The position numbers and the translations under genes were made by a program. Source: Gonium pectorale (Eukaryota > Chlorophyta > Chlorophyceae > Chlamydomonadales > Volvocaceae). From it: a stretch of 12,269 nt of DNA. This document shows, piece by piece, positions 1 through 8,500 of the stretch (position 1 is its first letter; each line of letters opens with the position of its first letter). The notes below the pieces were generated by a model. The model ran no database searches and was not told the DNA's origin. It saw only the letters and a program-made list of their open reading frames with translations. The DNA is taken from assembly GCA_001584585.1 (NCBI GenBank), contig LSYV01000006.1:1702669-1714937 (forward strand), read 5' to 3'.

Positions 1-428
1 AGGGGGGGTGGGAGCGGACGGGGATGCGTTCCCAGTGGTTCGAACTACTGAGACGGTGCGCGCGGCGTCCTGTCCGATGGCCCCCGAGCACAGCGACGGC
101 AGCGCAAAGCCCATTCTACGCAGCTCAGCGAGCGCAAGAGGAAGGCGGCATTGTCGGGATGAAGTGCTGCCGCGGCGCCAGCAACACGGCTGAACCGGCC
201 GCCCGCTCCTCCAGCCCGCTCCTGCACACTCCCCCTCCTCCCCTTCGCTACGCAGGGTACCAGATAGGGGCCGGGATCGTCCCCGACCCCCGTGGCCCGG
301 ATGACACGGTGCGGCTGGGCGCTGTCTAACCACCACCACCACCACCGCCGCCCCGCCCCGCCCTGCCGCCGGCCCCCCAGCCCCCCAACCCCCCAGCCCC
401 CCAGCCGCCCCATGATGCGCACACAGCC
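1..428 (-). other. 3' UTR / downstream region of the coiled-coil gene, low complexity
   Basis: This stretch lies just past the stop codon of the minus-strand coiled-coil gene. It contains a CAC/CCG trinucleotide run (about 331-352) followed by a C-rich tract of repeated CCCCCCAG/CCCCCCAA units (to about 408), which are G-rich in the transcript. No minus-strand TGTAA (plus-strand TTACA) is present between 1 and 428, so the polyadenylation site probably lies beyond the left edge. Open frames here are GC-rich shadows without protein-like composition. The 3' UTR assignment is inference from position. Confidence 0.5.
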
Positions 429-995
429 TCACATTGTGGGGCTGAGCGCCTTCTCCCGCGCGTTGAGCAGCTCCTCCGCCTTCACCAGGTTGGTGCGGTA
501 GCGGCCCAGCTCCTCCTCCAGGCGCTGCCGCTCGGTGCGGAGCATGCGCTGTGCGGTTGCGGGGGAGGGGGGGAGGGGAGGGGATTGAAAGGGGGTGCAA
601 ACGGTTGACGTGAACGCACTGGCTTCCACATGAAGGCTCCCGTCCCCGTGCCTACGCGACCCCCGCCTGCGCAGCGCCGTACAGCGCCGAATGCCGTACG
701 CACGTTTTGGTCCTTGTAGCCGGAAAGTGCCACGCGCAGCTTGCGCACTTCGTCCTCCAGCGCCTCGCGCTCCTTGAACGCAACGGGCCGCGTGTGGTCA
801 GGCCGTTGGTAAACCGGCGGGGGCTCGATGCCCGCAAACAGGCCCGGCGCCAGGCTGGACCCGGCGACGCCCATGCCATAGAGCGCCCGAGGGGAGGAGG
901 GCTCGCCCCAGGCGGGCACAGGGGTCGGCGCGTGGCTCGCGGTAGAGGGCCGGTTGCGGTACTGCGCCGCGGATTGGATTCGGGGCTTGCCCAGC
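429..995 (-). CDS. C-terminal exons of an unidentified coiled-coil protein (5' end uncertain)
   Basis: Two exons join cleanly on the minus strand. The terminal exon is 548-429 (39 residues plus TGA). It is preceded by a 155-bp intron (703-549) with donor GTGCGT and a C-rich tract ending in CACAG. The upstream exon ends at 704 and starts near 995 or 961, where TGCAG and CGCAG acceptor-like sites lie. The splice is phase 0 and joins two heptad-rich segments: KEREALEDEVRKLRVALSGY in the first exon and RTERQRLEEELGRYRTNLVK in the second. Together these make a C-terminal coiled coil of about 60 residues ending in ALSPTM. Before it lies a Pro/Ser/Ala-rich, probably disordered stretch (PAWGEPSSPRALYGMG). 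I do not recognise a family; a cytoskeletal or ciliary coiled-coil role is possible but unsupported. The frame is open up to a TGA near 1028 with no suitable ATG, so an upstream exon or a frameshift is needed. Confidence 0.65.
549..703 (-). other. intron of the coiled-coil gene
   Basis: The donor is GTGCGT at 703 and the acceptor is CACAG ending at 549, after a strong C-rich pyrimidine tract (read on the minus strand). The intron is 155 bp, not divisible by three. Its removal joins two coiled-coil segments in phase 0. Confidence 0.7.
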
Positions 996-1025
996 CTGCA
1001 TAGTGAACGGGGACATGGCGGACAT

Positions 1026-2129
1026 GTTCAAGTTGGAGGGTTAGGGTTGCGCCGACATACTGTCGCCGGAACCTCGGATTCAACAAACATGTTGATGACG
1101 ATGTGTTGACGGTGTCAACACGACGTAAACCACAGAATGGGAAAGAGTCGAAGGAAAAGTGTGGGCGGACGTCAAGCGTCACCACTCGCTCAGCCGGAGG
1201 CGTACGCAAAGCTAAATGCGGCTTTAAATTGAGAGCCGTCCCCGGGCAGCGAGGCAATTCACGCCCGCCAATACGATGGCGCTCGAAAAACCTTGGCCTG
1301 GCGTCGCCCTGAACCAAAACCGCTGTGAGTCCCATGCGTACCCGGGGGTGCCATTCCCAAAAGTCGATGCCTTCTGCAGAGGAGCTCCCGCGGTTGGGGG
1401 AAATTGTCGATTATTGGCGTGCGCGGAGAGGGGCCGCTGTAGAGGCCGCCCTAGACGATTGGCAGGAATGTACTCCTGTTAGGGCATTAGCGGGGGTAGG
1501 GCGCGGTGAGTGGTTACAAGGTGCTAAAAGCTCCAATCGAAGGTGCTAATATGCGCCCCCCCCCGCGGCCTGCCGCAGCCGCGGGCGACCACCAGACAGG
1601 GAAAGCCCCGAAGCATTTCCTGTTGAGGCGTAACCCACCTGTCGATCGTCATCTTGCAAATAATCGGCCATTGCTGCCTCTAAGGCCTGCTTGCTTCGGC
1701 CTGCCGCTAAATCCTCGCCGTCTGTATGCTAGAGCGCTTCAGCACGCTAACTAAACCTATTTAACAAGGCAGCGCGATGGCGCAAGCCTCTGTTTGGTGG
1801 TCGCGTTTGGGCGACAAAGGGACCTGCACTATTTCAGCTCGCCCACGATGGATGTGTTTTCGTGGTTATGCAATTGGCTCATAACGGGAATGCAGCCAGT
1901 GGTGCCTAGCTTAGATTGAGGGGCGTTTCAGAAGCGCAAGGAGAGGCGAGTTCTAAGCTAGATAAAGAATAGTGTCTAACGTCAGCAACTAGTTGAGCGA
2001 GCGCTCTTTCCAAGTTTCCTCCCTTAACTCTCCTCTGCGAACGTCGTACGGTTTACCCGGCTCCCCCCCCCCCGGCTGCGCCGTGTGCGACACTGATGAC
2101 ACTTCCTGTCATACATCCTTCTTGACCGT
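1026..2129. promoter_or_regulatory. divergent intergenic / putative bidirectional promoter region
   Basis: About 1.1 kb separates the minus-strand coiled-coil gene from the plus-strand methyltransferase gene. GC is visibly lower than in the flanking exons, especially at 1640-2040. A telomere-like AGGGTTAGGGTT lies at 1037-1048. A 10-bp inverted repeat (1906-1915 and 1952-1961) and a C-run at 2064-2073 lie upstream of the methyltransferase start. I see no convincing TATA box near 2100. A weak candidate exon (1334-1505, plus) is discussed under findings. Promoter function is inferred from the divergent layout only. Confidence 0.4.
1906..1961. repeat. 10-bp inverted repeat upstream of the methyltransferase gene
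   Basis: CTAGCTTAGA at 1906-1915 and its exact reverse complement TCTAAGCTAG at 1952-1961 are separated by 36 bases. The pair sits about 170-220 bases before the methyltransferase start. It could be a protein-binding site pair or a hairpin, or chance. Confidence 0.4.
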
Positions 2130-4940
2130 ATGACGCGAGGCTGGATGATGGCTCGGCGGTTGGCCTCAGCGTGGCAAGCAGCTGCGACACCGCTCGCCCG
2201 TGCGTGCATTTCGGAACCTGTGTGTAGGGGCCTAGCGGTCGAAGCCTCGCCATCCTCCAGCAGTAGTGGTTTCGTTCCGCCGCAACTCCATCAACCGGCC
2301 GCACCCCACCCATCACAACTCCCTTACCCCCCGCGAGACTACAAGGTGCTCGTGCGGCAGAGCTTTGACGCACTTAGCCACCTGCCAGATGTCAGCTCGG
2401 ACCCGGTATCGGAGCAGCTGGCGCGGCGCACGCTGGAGTTCGCGCAGCTGCGGGTGGGGGAGCAGGTGCTGGACGTCGCCACGGGTGGGTGAGGACGGTA
2501 TGCGCTTGCTGGGGCAATGGGGCAGGGCCTCATATCCATGCTGCGGTCAAGCACGGGCTGGGGTGGGGAGCTATGCGGCTGGCAGGGCACTAGCACGGGG
2601 AGCGGTTGAGAGCGCATAGGGCGGAAGGGGCCTGGGCTCCAGGCGGGGGTAGCAGCACCTGGCGACGTTGTCAGCACTTTGAGAGGAGGAACCTGAAGCC
2701 GGGCGGTGGAGTACCCTCGTCCCTGCATCCCTAGCCGCCCTCCTTTGGGCGCGCTTGTGGCGCGTGCAGCGGCGGCGGGCCTGCTCACCGACTCCGACCC
2801 GCGGGTCGGCCACTGCCTCCCCGCCGTCTCCTTGTCACCCCCTTCCCGCTCCCCCCCTCCCATCCCTCAACCCCACCCCCAAACCCCCCGCACACCCGGC
2901 AAGCAGGCGTGGGTCTGGTCCTGGTGCCCGCTGCCCGCGCGGTGTACCCGGGCGGCTCCGTCCAGGGGCTGGACATCTCCCAGGGCATGGTGGAGCAGGT
3001 GCGGTGTGACCTGGCCGCCTGGCGGGCCGGTGGGCTGGCGGGATGGCCGCCTGGCGGACTTGCGGGCCGGTGGGCTGGCGGGCCGAGGCGCCCACTGGGC
3101 AGCCGGACCTGAAGGAGGGCGTGGGGTGCAGCGGGGGGACCATACTGCGGTGCGTCGGCGTGGGCCGCTGCAGTGGCACATCGGGCGTCGCAGGGGCCGT
3201 GGTGCCACCAGGCAGGCAATGGCGAGGCTGGACATGCCGCCCAGGGTGCGGGCTCGGCGCACTCCCTGCCTGCGCGTGTGGGAGCTCCACTACGCTGGAG
3301 ATGCCCCGGGTCGGCCCCGGGTCGCGTGCCCTTTGCTCCTGCCCACGCTCCCCACCCTCCTCCCCGCAGGCGCGCCGCAACGTGGCCGCCGCCGGCCTGA
3401 CCAACGCGTCCGTGGCGGTTGGCGACGTCGAGGCGGCCTCCTTCCCGGCCGGCCGCTTCGACGTGGTCACCGCCTCCGCGGCGCTGCCGTACATGGCCGA
3501 CGCGGCGGCGGCGCTGGCCCGGTGGCGGGGCTGGCTGCGGGCCCCCAGCGGCCGGCTGGTGCTCAACTGCTTCACGGTGCGGCGGCCCCAGGGTCTGCGG
3601 GCTGTGGCGGGGGTCGCGGGGGGCCATGGGAGTCGAGTCGGGAAAAGCGGGGGCGTTGGGGATAGGCAGCCAACTGCTGCGGCTGCGCATCTCACGCGGT
3701 CTCGGGCTCGGGCCTGGCGGGTCGACGACCGCAGGGGCATGGTGACAGGTCGGACCATGCGCCCCGAACTTGGAGCTCAAGATTTCCGTATGCGCACGGC
3801 GGCCGTGTCCCAACGGTACTCCCGGCCGTGTTGGCCGCACAGGACCCCAACACCGCGCACCTGGCCTCCCTGTCGCCTGCCTCCTGCCGCCTGCTGCATC
3901 CCTGCCTTTCCGCCCCGCACGTTCCCACACGCTCTCTTGCCCTCCGTTTTCTGCTTACCTCGCTCTCCGCTCAAGACCCCTCCCTCCGCCCCTCCCCCAC
4001 GGCTGGACGCGCAGAGCCCCTACGACCCCGAGTGCGGCCTCTTCTACCGCCTGGCCGCCAAGCACGGCCTGGCCCACATGTTCGCCGACCCGCTGGCGCA
4101 GTGCGGCTCGCGCGAGGGGCTGACGCAGATGCTGCGGCGGGCGGGCTTCAAAGGGTTGCAGGTGCGGCCGGGGCGGGGCACTGGTGCGGGGGACCGGGTG
4201 CGGGGGAAGGGGCGGTGTTAGGGGCGGGCTGCGCGCCGCCCAGCGCTCTGTAAGCGCATCCACGAGTGTGTATTCCAACACTCCGTGCGATGGCATATCA
4301 CGTTGAACAACTTATGAGAGGATTTTACGCTAGGCATCAGCGCGTTTCATTTCCGTTGTACGGCACCGCTCGGCAGGTTTCGGAGGAGCAGTTGGAGCTG
4401 CGGGTGCCTGCCGAGAGCGCCCGGTCGTACGCCGAGGAGATGTGGCAGAGCTCGGCCACCTCGCCGCACCACAACTTGGAACGCCTCACGGCGGGGGCGG
4501 AGGTGGTGTCCCATGTAGCGACGGCGGCGGTGTCGGGAGCGGGGCAGGCGTGTGGCACGGCCGCGCCGTCGGGGAGAGGAGGCGTCAGCGCCGCCAGTGG
4601 CCGGGCCAGTGTCAGCCGACCCACGCAGCTCCCACCGTTAGCGACAGGGCGAGGGAGGGCCGGCGGTTCAGGGCAGCTCAGCGGAGGGCAACAGCAGCAA
4701 CAGCAGGGCGGTCTCGGGGGCCGACTGGGAAAGGGGCCGCTGCGCGCGGCGGACCCACGTGCCGCCGATCCCCAGTCCCTGCCACCGTCACAGCTCCTAC
4801 CGCCGCCCGACCCGCGGGTCGTTCAGGCGTTCCGCGAGGAATTCCTGCGTGAGGCGGAGCGCAGCGCCGCCGAGCGGCTGCGCGACGGTTCTGTGCACAA
4901 CTCGGTCGGCGTGCTGTACGGCGTGGCGCACGCTGTCTAA
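2130..4940 (+). CDS. class I SAM-dependent methyltransferase, five exons, likely organelle-targeted
   Basis: The exons are 2130-2484, 2907-2998, 3370-3576, 4015-4161 and 4377-4940; they join to 1365 nt (454 residues). All four introns are GT-AG and the frame is kept throughout. Motif I (VLDVATGVG, about residues 113-121) forms only after splicing exons 1 and 2. It is followed by GLDISQGMVEQ (Asp141 is the expected ribose-binding acid), VGDVEAASFP (Asp168), FDVVTASAALPYM (179-191) and LRAPSGRLVL (205-214). This order fits a UbiE/COQ5-like Methyltransf_11-type fold. The substrate cannot be read from the sequence. The N-terminus (ARRLASAWQAAATPLARAC) is Arg/Ala-rich with few acidic residues, which suggests a mitochondrial or plastid transit peptide. 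An in-frame TGA at 2097 bounds the start. ATG at 2130 is first, but the ATG at 2148 (Met7) has a better context (A at -3, G at +4). About 105 low-complexity residues (307-411, with a Q6 run) split the C-terminal part, and the last 43 residues are helical. Confidence 0.85.
2485..2906 (+). other. intron 1 of the methyltransferase gene
   Basis: The donor is GTGGGTGAGG at 2485 and the acceptor is GGCAAGCAG ending at 2906, 422 bp in all. It is a phase 1 intron that interrupts the glycine-rich SAM-binding motif I; splicing restores VATGVG. It contains one copy of the palindrome GACCCGCGGGTC and a long C-rich tract before the acceptor. Confidence 0.8.
2794..2807. repeat. CCGACCCGCGGGTC motif, copy 1 (intron)
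   Basis: This is one of three exact copies of a 14-mer containing the palindrome GACCCGCGGGTC. Here the palindrome extends to 16 bp (2794-2809). It lies in intron 1 of the methyltransferase gene. Confidence 0.8.
2999..3369 (+). other. intron 2 of the methyltransferase gene, with an internal duplication
   Basis: The donor is GTGCGG after a CAG and the acceptor is CTCCTCCCCGCAG, 371 bp, phase 0. The 21-bp block starting GCGGGCCGGTGGGCTG occurs at 3022-3042 and again at 3062-3082. GGCCGCCTGGCGG also occurs twice (3013 and 3045), so a local tandem duplication is likely. Confidence 0.75.
3577..4014 (+). other. intron 3 of the methyltransferase gene (stop-free, divisible by three)
   Basis: The donor is GTGCGG following TTCACG and the acceptor is GGACGCGCAG at 4014, 438 bp, phase 0. 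The intron has no in-frame stop, so unspliced RNA would read from exon 3 into exon 4 with 146 extra residues. Removal is favoured because it joins the strand LVLNCFT directly to SPYDPECGLFYRLAAKHGLA, and because the intron's translation is Arg/Pro/Ala-rich without protein-like pattern. Confidence 0.7.
4162..4376 (+). other. intron 4 of the methyltransferase gene
   Basis: The donor is GTGCGG after GGGTTGCAG and the acceptor is CACCGCTCGGCAG at 4376, 215 bp, phase 0. The 3' half (about 4250-4370) is less GC-rich than its surroundings. Splicing joins RRAGFKGLQ to VSEEQLELRVP, the pattern usual for the end of this methyltransferase domain. Confidence 0.65.
4684..4703 (+). repeat. CAG/CAA repeat encoding polyglutamine
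   Basis: A short CAG/CAA mixture in exon 5 encodes a six-Gln run. It sits inside the Gly/Ser/Ala/Gln low-complexity insert of the methyltransferase. Confidence 0.7.
4807..4820. repeat. CCGACCCGCGGGTC motif, copy 2 (exon)
   Basis: This exact copy lies within exon 5 of the methyltransferase gene, where it encodes the Asp-Pro-Arg-Val that starts the last conserved helix. Confidence 0.8.
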
Positions 4941-5643
4941 CGCGTGTCGTACACCGTACGGTGCAAAGGAAGACCGTGTCGTGGAGCTTGGCATGCACAG
5001 CAGGCGCGTATATTGCCTGATTCTTTTGCCTCCTCCTTGGCTTTGATCAGAGGGTCGAGTGCGGGTTGTGACTTGTGAGGCATGAGCTGGACTGTTGAGC
5101 GCGCGCTCTGACTTGGGCAGTCTTGGTCTCTCGAATCCTGGCGCGGGCAGGCGCACCGTTGACCGGTCAAATGGGAACCGAAGACCGCGGAGCGACGAAG
5201 GTACTGGGTGCTGAGCCGACAGCGCCTCCTGGTGCACGGGCTCTGTGGGGCCGCTGGCGCATGCGGTTGGGCAGGACGACCCAGCGGCCACGGCGCAGGA
5301 GCGCTGGGATGTGCGGATTGTGACGGAGGCGCCAAGCGAGCGACGATAGCACGGGCGGATGTGGCGGTGCGGTCACGGGCAGGGGGCTGCGGAGGGCAGG
5401 AGGTCCGCACCCAAGCCTCAGTAACCACCCAACACACTCGGGACCGGGAGGGCGGCCACCCGCGGGCCAGCAGGCTACCAGTTGTCAGGCTATCATATGT
5501 TACACACTGGGTGGTGTTAGTTTCACGTTCTTCGCCGGGCGGGCCTGGAGCCCATTGCAAGGCGAAGATTGGCTAGACGTGACCTAACCGAGATCCAGCC
5601 CGCTCCCTCCTGCGCTCCTCGTGCACATGCGCGCCGGTTGTAA
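4941..5643 (+). other. 3' UTR of the methyltransferase gene
   Basis: This runs from the TAA at 4938-4940 to the first plus-strand TGTAA, at 5639-5643. TGTAA is the usual green-algal polyadenylation signal. A 12-bp palindrome CACCGTACGGTG (4952-4963) lies just after the stop. No supported coding sequence was seen. The transcript end is inferred. Confidence 0.5.
5639..5643 (+). terminator. TGTAA polyadenylation signal, putative, methyltransferase gene
   Basis: This is the first plus-strand TGTAA after the stop codon at 4940, giving a 3' UTR of about 0.7 kb, a normal length for volvocine genes. Cleavage would be expected about 10-20 bases downstream. The five-base match alone is weak. Confidence 0.45.
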
Positions 5644-7380
5644 AGTGAGAAGCTACGAAGGAGGAGGAGGAAGCAGCAAGGCATGCTTCGAGACGTGCGA
5701 ACGTGCGGACAGATCCACGCTGCACTAGCCGTGTTGCCGTGGAGGGCAGCCGTAAACCGCGCCGTCCGTACGGTAGCCACCACCGCCACCACCACCACCG
5801 TTTCATGCAGCTGTACATGTGAGAGGCCCCGCATACGTCAGACGTGTATGTACCCACGTGTGTGCATCCATCCCTCTTTCTTCGCAGATTTTTTTTTTTC
5901 CATGCCCACGACCCTCGACCATATCACAGCTAACAGCAATCAACACAAAGAAAACCATCACGAACCAGCAACCAGCAACGGTTGCGCAGGAGAACAGGAT
6001 ATGTACAACGTTACCCATGCAGATAATGAGCATGAAACGAGGGGACGAGTTGGAGAGCGATGCGGGCGAGTCAGCAACAGCGGGCGACCCAGGCGCGTGT
6101 GTAACACAAAGCATCTGGTCAGCCTCTGGCAGGCAGGATTCATCACGAGTATCCTCGAGGCCCGGCACGGGCATGCATAGAGTATGCAACGATAACACCG
6201 ACCCTCCAACGAAACGAAATGAAAATGAGTAGAATTTCCTGAACGCATGCATGCAGCGGCGTGCGCACACCGGGCAGCGGCGGCGACAGCACAATGCTGG
6301 CTAGGCCGTGCCGGCATGTCCGCATACCCGCATACGGCCCATGCCCGTGAGGCGGGAGGCCGTAGGGGGAGGGTATGCGTCCATGTGCGTGGGCTTCCCC
6401 CCAACCATCCGCTCCCCGCAAAAAAGATAGACCCCTGGCCCTCCAGTCCATACTCCGTCATGATGGCCTGCAGCTGCTGGCCACCTGCAGCTCGGGAGGT
6501 GTCGCCATGCGCGTAATGCACCACTGCCGGTGTCCGCGTGGTGGGCAAGCGCACGAGCGCTTCCCACTCCCCACCACGCCACCAGCCAACAAAAGTGAAG
6601 TCCCGCACATTGCTGGCCGCGCACCTGGACACGCACGTAGGGACGCGGCTTGAGGCGAAAGCTCGGTATGTTATAATATGGACGGGGTGCATTGAGGCCG
6701 CACAAGGACTACCGCCCTGGCCACAACTTGTTCTGCCCTGTGCCACAGCGGGAGGGCCCCGCTTCGCCAGAGAGGCCATTAGGGGTCCGCTGCGCGCGGG
6801 GCCATGCACAGGTAGCTGAGGTCCCTCACGAAGACTCCACAAAGCGCCGAGCCTGATGGACGTTGGGGTGAGTGAGTGGGCGGGGGTAAGTGCACGCGCG
6901 GGAGCACGCATCTGGATGTCTGGCCCTGTAGCATGGGTGCGGTTGGGAGGCGATGAGAGGCCCGATGGGGACCCGGGCATGAACTGAAGAGATAAACTTG
7001 TGCAGAGAAACCAGCAGCCCGAATGCTGAGAAGAGAGCAGCCGGCTGCACCCCCCGCCGATGCCCACACGCTCACCCGTGTAGTGTCCCTTGCCGGAGCT
7101 TCCGGTCGCGATGCGGCTGTGTGTCGAGCGTCGTCAGAAAACCCGATTAGCGGCACCATTTCCCTCGGGACTGCAGACACGGCCGCGGACGTTAGTCACC
7201 TGGCAGGAGATCCCAACAGCGGCATCTGCTATTTGTTACGACACACTCACTCGCTCGTATTAGTGGAAGATTTATTGCCAACAAGAAAGCCAAGTCGCGC
7301 TCCGCTGCGCCCCGACCCTGCTCGCCATCGCACGCGCTTTCGGCCTCCTCGCCGTGTCGCATGGCGTTCCAAGGAAACTT
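5644..7380. other. region without a supported gene (left part of a 4.3-kb gene-poor interval)
   Basis: I see no gene with clear splice and family support. The stretch holds a CCA/CCG trinucleotide run (about 5776-5800) and an AT-richer segment (about 5880-6240) with plus-strand TGTAA at 6099-6103. It also holds an AT-rich TATA-like stretch (about 6668-6680) and two weak minus-strand candidate exons (6422-6624 and 7076-7170). Long frames, such as a 369-codon one on the minus strand, lose protein-like composition over most of their length. Confidence 0.4.
5776..5800. repeat. CCA/CCG trinucleotide run
   Basis: A short imperfect run of CAC/CCG trinucleotides (CCACCACCGCCACCACCACC) lies in non-coding DNA. 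A similar run occurs at 331-352. Confidence 0.6.
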
Positions 7381-7389
7381 CAAGCCAGG

Positions 7390-7396
7390 TATAAAG
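7390..7396 (+). promoter_or_regulatory. TATA-box-like element, putative
   Basis: GGTATAAAGAGGGG resembles a eukaryotic TATA box. No supported coding gene starts downstream, so it may be chance or belong to a non-coding transcript. Confidence 0.2.
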
Positions 7397-8283
7397 AGGG
7401 GATGGCGAGGGCGAGTCGCTGAAAGCCTGGTTGCGCCGGAACGTTGTCAGCGGCCCCGAGTAGCAAAAGAGCTGTGCTGAGGAGCGTGGCGCCTTACGCG
7501 TAGCCTTTGACTGGGCCCACTCTTCGTCTTACTTTCCCGTGTCAAGACCGTAAACGCGGCGACTGCTAGTACCAACTGGCGACTAGCTGCGAAACCGTCC
7601 CGTGCTGACACCCGCCTCATCCACCAGCCCCCAATTTGCGAGCAGAAACGATCTGTGTGTCGAACTGAAGGCGGAGTAGTCGGGGTTATGTAATGCGGCC
7701 AGCCAAAATAACTGTGTCCGACCTGCCGTTCCATCTTTGTTACGGTCGCGGCCTTTGACCTGACCCCTTACATGGTGGAGGCCAGAGGCTGCCTTGACCA
7801 CCGGGCTGCCACCGCCGTTCTGAGGGCGCCAGTGCACAACCCATTTCCGCTCACCTGCCGTGCGCACCGCTGACGAGGCGCCAGGGTGGGCGCGTCTGCT
7901 CCCGTGCACCGGGTCCTTTCGGTCTGTTTCTCTCCTGTCCTGGTGTTCAGCTTCTCCATTCCTTTGTTTTCTTCTTTTTTAGCCTTCCTGTTCTGTGGTC
8001 TTTAGTTGCAGGGTTCCTTCTCTTCTTGTGTGCGCCGTCGGTGTTTGGTCTTGGGTCTTGGCTGCCGTGGTGCGCTGTAGTTAGGGCAGGGTTTGGCTGG
8101 TTCTCATCACGGGAGGGATGCCTGTCCCTCCCGTTGTCTGCGCCCTTTCTCGCCTCTCCGCCGGTAACCTTTCCACAGAAAAAAAACTGCCCGCCTTGTC
8201 GCGTGCCAACGCACCCATACCCACCCCACTGGTAACGCCGCGCCAGCTCTGAAGACCGCCCCATACCTCCCACCACACCCTCC

Positions 8284-8285
<2 letters not shown>

Positions 8286-8325
<40 letters not shown>
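8286..8325. repeat. (GT)20 microsatellite
   Basis: Twenty uninterrupted GT units ((CA)n on the minus strand). It directly abuts TTACGTATAAAGGGTAAAAG on the right. Dinucleotide tails can mark the 3' ends of some LINE-type retroposons, so it may be either a simple microsatellite or a retroposon tail. Confidence 0.95.
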
Positions 8326-8328
<3 letters not shown>

Positions 8329-8500
8329 GTATAAAGGGTAAAAGGTAACGGGTTTGGGGGATCTGCCCCCCCCCCGGCGGGATACGAACTGTAAGGTCCA
8401 CCGCCTCTGTCAGGTCAGATTTTGCTTTCTTGAGCTTTCTGCCTGCCCGAAAGTGGGGGCTACACAGGAATGCGGGACGGAGCGCAAAAATCACGTCTCA
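8326..8500 (-). mobile_element. possible 3' fragment of a non-LTR retroposon
   Basis: Read on the minus strand, about 150 bases end exactly in a (CA)n tract. Within them a short frame encodes a basic, protein-like stretch (RAGRKLKKAKSDLTEAVDL), and further on comes CCCGTTACCTTTTACCC before the tail. The layout of a divergent coding remnant, a short UTR and a simple-repeat tail resembles a truncated LINE end. No reverse-transcriptase motif, target-site duplication or second copy is visible in the window, so this is a weak call. Confidence 0.2.

Noticed and set aside
2785..3930. 381-codon open frame on the minus strand
   Set aside because: It lies antisense across the methyltransferase exons and introns, with an Arg/Pro/Gly-rich composition and no motifs; it is a by-product of GC-rich coding DNA.
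3043..4221. 392-codon open frame on the plus strand as a single gene
   Set aside because: Only 3370-3576 and 4015-4161 look like protein. The rest is intron with clear GT-AG ends, and motif continuity requires splicing.
4952..4963. 12-bp palindrome CACCGTACGGTG just after the methyltransferase stop
   Set aside because: It is a single copy with no loop, so it makes a poor hairpin; a chance palindrome is likely.
5958..7067. 369-codon minus-strand frame as one protein
   Set aside because: Most of it is Ser/Arg/Cys/His-rich without domain pattern. Only a segment near 6422-6624 is protein-like, and that is reported as a weak candidate.
7583..8276. Minus-strand frames that might be transposon protein
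   Set aside because: There are no reverse-transcriptase, integrase or transposase motifs; the basic Lys/Arg runs come from a purine-rich stretch.
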